Positions 61,888 to 64,000 of a DNA stretch of 64,000 bases are shown here, in pieces. The notes beneath the pieces were generated by a model. The model searched no databases. It was given only the letters and a program-made list of their open reading frames with translations, and was not told the origin of the DNA. The stretch is from positions 48,357-112,356 of the forward strand of contig WSNO01000002.1 in NCBI GenBank assembly GCA_009773415.1. The letters run 5' to 3'. Position 1 is the first letter of the stretch, and each line of letters begins with the position of its first letter. The DNA comes from Nitrospirota bacterium. Its GTDB lineage: Bacteria > Nitrospirota > Thermodesulfovibrionia > Thermodesulfovibrionales > Dissulfurispiraceae. A program made the position numbers and the translations under genes.

Positions 61888-62241
61888 ATGACCGAGGTTC
61901 AGTACAAGGAGTATTCCCCCGAAGAGAGCGCTGTCTATGAGGCTGCCATTTCCAGAATCCGCGAAGGACTGCAGGGCGGGCTTTCATTCGACGAGGCCTG
62001 CCGGGAGGCAGAGATTAAAGATTCAGGACTCCGTATTTTTATTGAAGATGATGCGCTGAAAATCATGCTCGCAGAGCTGCATTTCGGAGGCGCGATGCCG
62101 TTGCAGGATTTTGCCGAGAGACTGCGTCTGCCGCTGAAACGTATCAACAAAGCAATTGTCGAAATGCTGGAAGACGCCGGGGTTACGGCTGCCGAAATGT
62201 ACCAGCAGAGTGGCGAGGAAGGACCCGTAGGTCACGCATAG
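61888..62241 (+). CDS. Unknown helical protein, 117 residues
   Basis: GAAGGAG precedes the ATG. The sequence (MTEVQYKEYSPEESAVYEAA onward) is acidic and predicted all-helical, with LSFDEACREAEIKDSGLRIF and IEDDALKIMLAELHFGGAMP. The second half (LQDFAERLRLPLKRINKAIV) could be a helix-turn-helix-like segment. No family recognised. It starts a four-gene set with glutaredoxin and ferredoxin-thioredoxin reductase, ending 2 nt before the glutaredoxin gene, so a redox-linked role or regulation is an inference. Confidence 0.7.
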   Translation: MTEVQYKEYSPEESAVYEAAISRIREGLQGGLSFDEACREAEIKDSGLRIFIEDDALKIMLAELHFGGAMPLQDFAERLRLPLKRINKAIVEMLEDAGVTAAEMYQQSGEEGPVGHA

Positions 62242-62243
62242 CC

Positions 62244-62504
62244 ATGGAACAGCAGAAAAAGAGAGTGACATTGTATTCTCTCAGCACCTGTCCGACCTGC
62301 AAGAAAGTTCGACAGTTTCTCGAAAACAGACAGATTGAATTTTCACACACTGAGGTCGATCTGCTTGACGGCGGGGAGCAATGGCTGGCATCAAAAGAGG
62401 TCAAGCGGCACAATCCTGCCGGTACCTACCCAACGCTCATCGTCGAAGAGGTGATCACGGGATTTGACGAGCCGAGAATCAGGAAAGTGCTTGGACTGGA
62501 ATGA
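62244..62504 (+). CDS. Glutaredoxin-family protein
   Basis: 86 residues with the thioredoxin fold. The active site is STCPTCKKVRQFLENRQIEF (CPTC at about residues 16-19), the cis-Pro loop is TYPTLIVEE and the glutathione/partner loop ITGFDEPRIRKVLG. It overlaps the downstream ferredoxin-thioredoxin-reductase gene by 4 nt, so the two are made together and the reductase probably reduces this glutaredoxin. Confidence 0.93.
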   Translation: MEQQKKRVTLYSLSTCPTCKKVRQFLENRQIEFSHTEVDLLDGGEQWLASKEVKRHNPAGTYPTLIVEEVITGFDEPRIRKVLGLE

Positions 62505-62818
62505 CGGCGGAGAAACTTTATGATGTCCTGGTAAAATTTGCCGCATCGCAGGGGATTGAGCTGAACCGCGACCGGGAATTTACCCTGGATATTCTGAGGG
62601 GGCTGCTCAGGAATGAAGAACGCTACGGGTACCGCTCCTGTCCGTGCAGACTCGCATCGGGGGCAAAAGAGCAGGATCGTGACATCATCTGCCCTTGCTC
62701 TTACCGTGATCCGGACATTGCGGAGTTCGGAAGCTGTTACTGTTCGCTGTATGTTTCACCTGCATGGAACGAGGGTGCCGTTGAGCACGTTTTCGTTCCA
62801 GAACGAAGAGTGATATAG
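62501..62818 (+). CDS. Ferredoxin-thioredoxin reductase catalytic (beta) subunit
   Basis: Passes electrons from ferredoxin through a [4Fe-4S] cluster and an adjacent disulfide to a thioredoxin-like partner. 105 residues. All cluster and disulfide cysteines are present: SCPCRL, IICPCSYRD and CYCSLYVS, with the typical GACYC-like spacing. There is no gene for the variable (alpha) subunit nearby, as in methanogens and other non-photosynthetic organisms with stand-alone FTR. The overlapping glutaredoxin gene suggests the partner. Confidence 0.93.
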   Translation: MTAEKLYDVLVKFAASQGIELNRDREFTLDILRGLLRNEERYGYRSCPCRLASGAKEQDRDIICPCSYRDPDIAEFGSCYCSLYVSPAWNEGAVEHVFVPERRVI

Positions 62819-62840
62819 ATTCCCCAGAGGAGGCCTCACA

Positions 62841-63209
62841 ATGTTTCAGCAGCTTGTTCCGTTTCAGGAGATTCAGGACGACCACTATTTTTTCGACCAT
62901 ATCCTGTGGGATGTGGAGCCGAAAGACCTTATGGAGCCACGCACCAAAAGCACAGCAGACGGTGTTAAAAAGCGGGCTGTTATAAAGGGATATATTTTTT
63001 ACATTGATGTGACCGAAATAAAGCCGCAGCTTTTTCTTCTGCGACATACCGCGGGTGATTATGCCGAAACAGTCTCGCGCATCGATGACATCCCGGAACA
63101 GATGCTTCAGGAGGCTGTCGAGCAGAACAGCGACAAGGAATACTTCAAGATGTATCCGATAAATCAGGCGGTGAAAGAGTGGCTGTTGAAGGCGATGGGA
63201 AAGTTGTAG
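62841..63209 (+). CDS. Unknown protein, 122 residues
   Basis: Starts 22 nt after the FTR gene behind GAGGAGG. The sequence (MFQQLVPFQEIQDDHYFFDH) is rich in aromatic and acidic residues, with a central KKRAVIKGYIFYIDVTEIKP QLFLL-type strand pair and a C-terminal helix DKEYFKMYPINQAVKEWLLK. No Cys, no signal peptide, no family recognised. Its place in the Grx-FTR cassette makes it a candidate partner. Confidence 0.7.
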   Translation: MFQQLVPFQEIQDDHYFFDHILWDVEPKDLMEPRTKSTADGVKKRAVIKGYIFYIDVTEIKPQLFLLRHTAGDYAETVSRIDDIPEQMLQEAVEQNSDKEYFKMYPINQAVKEWLLKAMGKL

Positions 63210-63276
63210 CGCCTCTGCGGGGTGTCCCGCGTCGGCGCTGAACAGAAAGCGGATTGCTCAAATGTTCCGTATTGTC

Positions 63277-63390
63277 TCACTCCTTGCCGATCATTTCAAG
63301 AAAAGCTTCAATGCGAACTTTCAGATGTTCGGTAACGGACTCGGAATAGTCGGTTTCAAGCTGCATGAACGGTTTATCCGTTTTCGACCG
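63277..63390 (-). pseudogene. C-terminal remnant of a 2-hydroxyacyl-CoA dehydratase subunit
   Basis: The minus-strand frame reads SKTDKPFMQLETDYSESVTE then HLKVRIEAFLEMIGKE and a stop at 63277-63279. This matches the conserved C-terminus of HgdB/BcrB-BcrC-type dehydratase subunits (the ETDYS...RIEAFLEM pattern). The rest of the gene is gone; the preceding DNA belongs to the N-terminal part of an activator gene, so a deletion joined the two. Confidence 0.65.
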
Positions 63391-63616
63391 TCTTGATTAC
63401 GGCTGCCCGCAGTGCTTCATGAAATGCCTTTTCCCCGGTCTCTTTGGGATTCCAGCCCGTCGGCAGCGCAATTGACGACAACACAGTGCCGTCAAAGACA
63501 ACGGCCTTGGTAACGGTTGATCCGATATCAATACCTGCGGTTATGCTCACGCATCCGCCTTCCGCAGCGTCTGCCTGTAGCATGGATTGGTCACCTTCAC
63601 ATTTGCACGCGTTCAT
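63374..63616 (-). pseudogene. N-terminal remnant of a dehydratase activator (BadF/HgdC type ATPase)
   Basis: About 80 residues from ATG 63616. AGIDIGSTVTKAVVFDG is the first phosphate-binding motif of the ASKHA-fold activators of 2-hydroxyacyl-CoA and benzoyl-CoA dehydratases; LSSIALPTGWNPKETGEKAF follows as in the family. The intact protein would be about 260-290 residues; here it stops soon after, where the dehydratase remnant begins in another frame. Confidence 0.7.
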
Positions 63617-63682
63617 AGAAATGGTGCCGTGAGTATAGAGAGTGGAAAACGACGATATCAAATTGATGAAATCAATAGGCAC

Positions 63683-64000
63683 TTATTTTTTATCGGTATA
63701 TACTATAGCATAAGGTGTTTTGATGATGAGATCGCCGCGGGCGGCAACAATGCCGGGCGAGAACGAGGAATACAATCATTGTTTCTTTATCTCAACAGTT
63801 CTATTATTAACATATAGAGATGAGCCGCAATTATTTTTTTGCTTAAAGGAGTCTGTTGCACAAACCCAAGGTTTTCAGTGAAGTGATAAAATAGAGGACA
63901 TCAGGTCACGTCCAGTCAAGTGGTGTACGAACGATCGTGCAATCTCCTGTTTCTGCTAAGCTGCCACCAGTAGATCTGGTGCAGCTTGGGTTGTTTCCTG
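63683..64000. other. AT-rich region and possible insertion-sequence edge
   Basis: No complete gene in these 318 bp. From 63851 the sequence GAGTCTGTTGCACAAACCC looks like the outer end of an insertion sequence, and a plus-strand frame open from about 63889 to the window end (including VRTIVQSPVSAKLPPVDLVQ) could begin a transposase. The window ends before this can be judged. Confidence 0.3.

Noticed and set aside
1..64000. CRISPR arrays, prophage, toxin-antitoxin or restriction systems
   Set aside because: No regularly spaced direct repeats and no recognisable genes of these types were seen.

Overview
The window is a gene-dense, mostly housekeeping stretch of a bacterial chromosome of roughly 50-55% G+C (my estimate by eye). 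The organism looks like an anaerobic or microaerobic, Gram-negative-type bacterium. It has lipoproteins with lipoboxes, RlpA, small periplasmic multiheme-type cytochromes c, a ferredoxin-thioredoxin reductase catalytic subunit, ThyX, indirect tRNA amidation (GatAB), HslUV and selenocysteine use. Gene content and order fit Nitrospirota (Thermodesulfovibrionia-like) or a deltaproteobacterial lineage. This is inference from content, since no rRNA gene is present.

Layout. 0-4.5 kb: a dihydrouridine synthase gene interrupted by an in-frame UGA, then trpE-trpG-trpD, all on the minus strand. 4.6-8.0 kb: tRNA-Gly and tRNA-Cys, then a yybP-ykoY (Mn2+) riboswitch leading into htpX, then ftsH. 8.1-15.9 kb: purC, mazG, a double-receiver GGDEF response regulator, lipA, an AlaC-type aminotransferase, hom, a 33-codon ORF, a MoeB-like E1 and a JAMM peptidase. 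15.9-19.5 kb: rpmH-yidD-yidC-mnmE with rnpA missing from its usual place. 19.6-26.7 kb: mgtA, a decayed ORF, a Lys-rich microprotein, rsmA, a lipoprotein, radA and thiD. 26.8-31.4 kb: rplM-rpsI, argC, two proteins of unknown function, a flavin reductase-like protein and argB. 31.4-36.4 kb (minus): trmFO-xerC-hslV-hslU-rlpA. 36.5-42.3 kb: ilvE, two small cytochromes c, gatA-gatB, an RluD-type pseudouridine synthase and tRNA-Arg. 42.5-49.9 kb: mtnP-apt (purine salvage), the macromolecular-synthesis cluster rpsU-yqeY-nif3-dnaG-rpoD, tRNA-Met and a coiled-coil zinc-ribbon protein. 50-53.4 kb: a LysR regulator, selenoprotein selD, a DUF4197 protein and mscL. 53.5-61.4 kb: ileS-lspA, an HDOD protein, hisC-hisB-thyX and an inositol-monophosphatase-family gene. 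61.4-64 kb: accessory and partly decayed, with a zinc-ribbon pseudogene, a glutaredoxin/ferredoxin-thioredoxin-reductase cassette, remnants of a 2-hydroxyacyl-CoA dehydratase system and a possible insertion-sequence edge.

Main points of interest. (1) selD is itself a selenoprotein gene (UGA at codon 14, with a hairpin just downstream), so this genome should decode UGA as selenocysteine. (2) The dus gene has a single in-frame UGA inside an otherwise intact, conserved N-terminus, which could be a nonsense mutation or an unreported selenoprotein. (3) A Mn2+ riboswitch with a clear switching hairpin precedes an M48 membrane protease. (4) At least eight genes have a sigma-70 -10 box only 6-9 nt before the start codon and no Shine-Dalgarno, i.e. 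leaderless transcripts; most promoters use an 18-bp spacer, and two divergent pairs share a single -35 palindrome. (5) rnpA is absent between rpmH and yidD. I found no CRISPR array, prophage, defence island or complete transposon.
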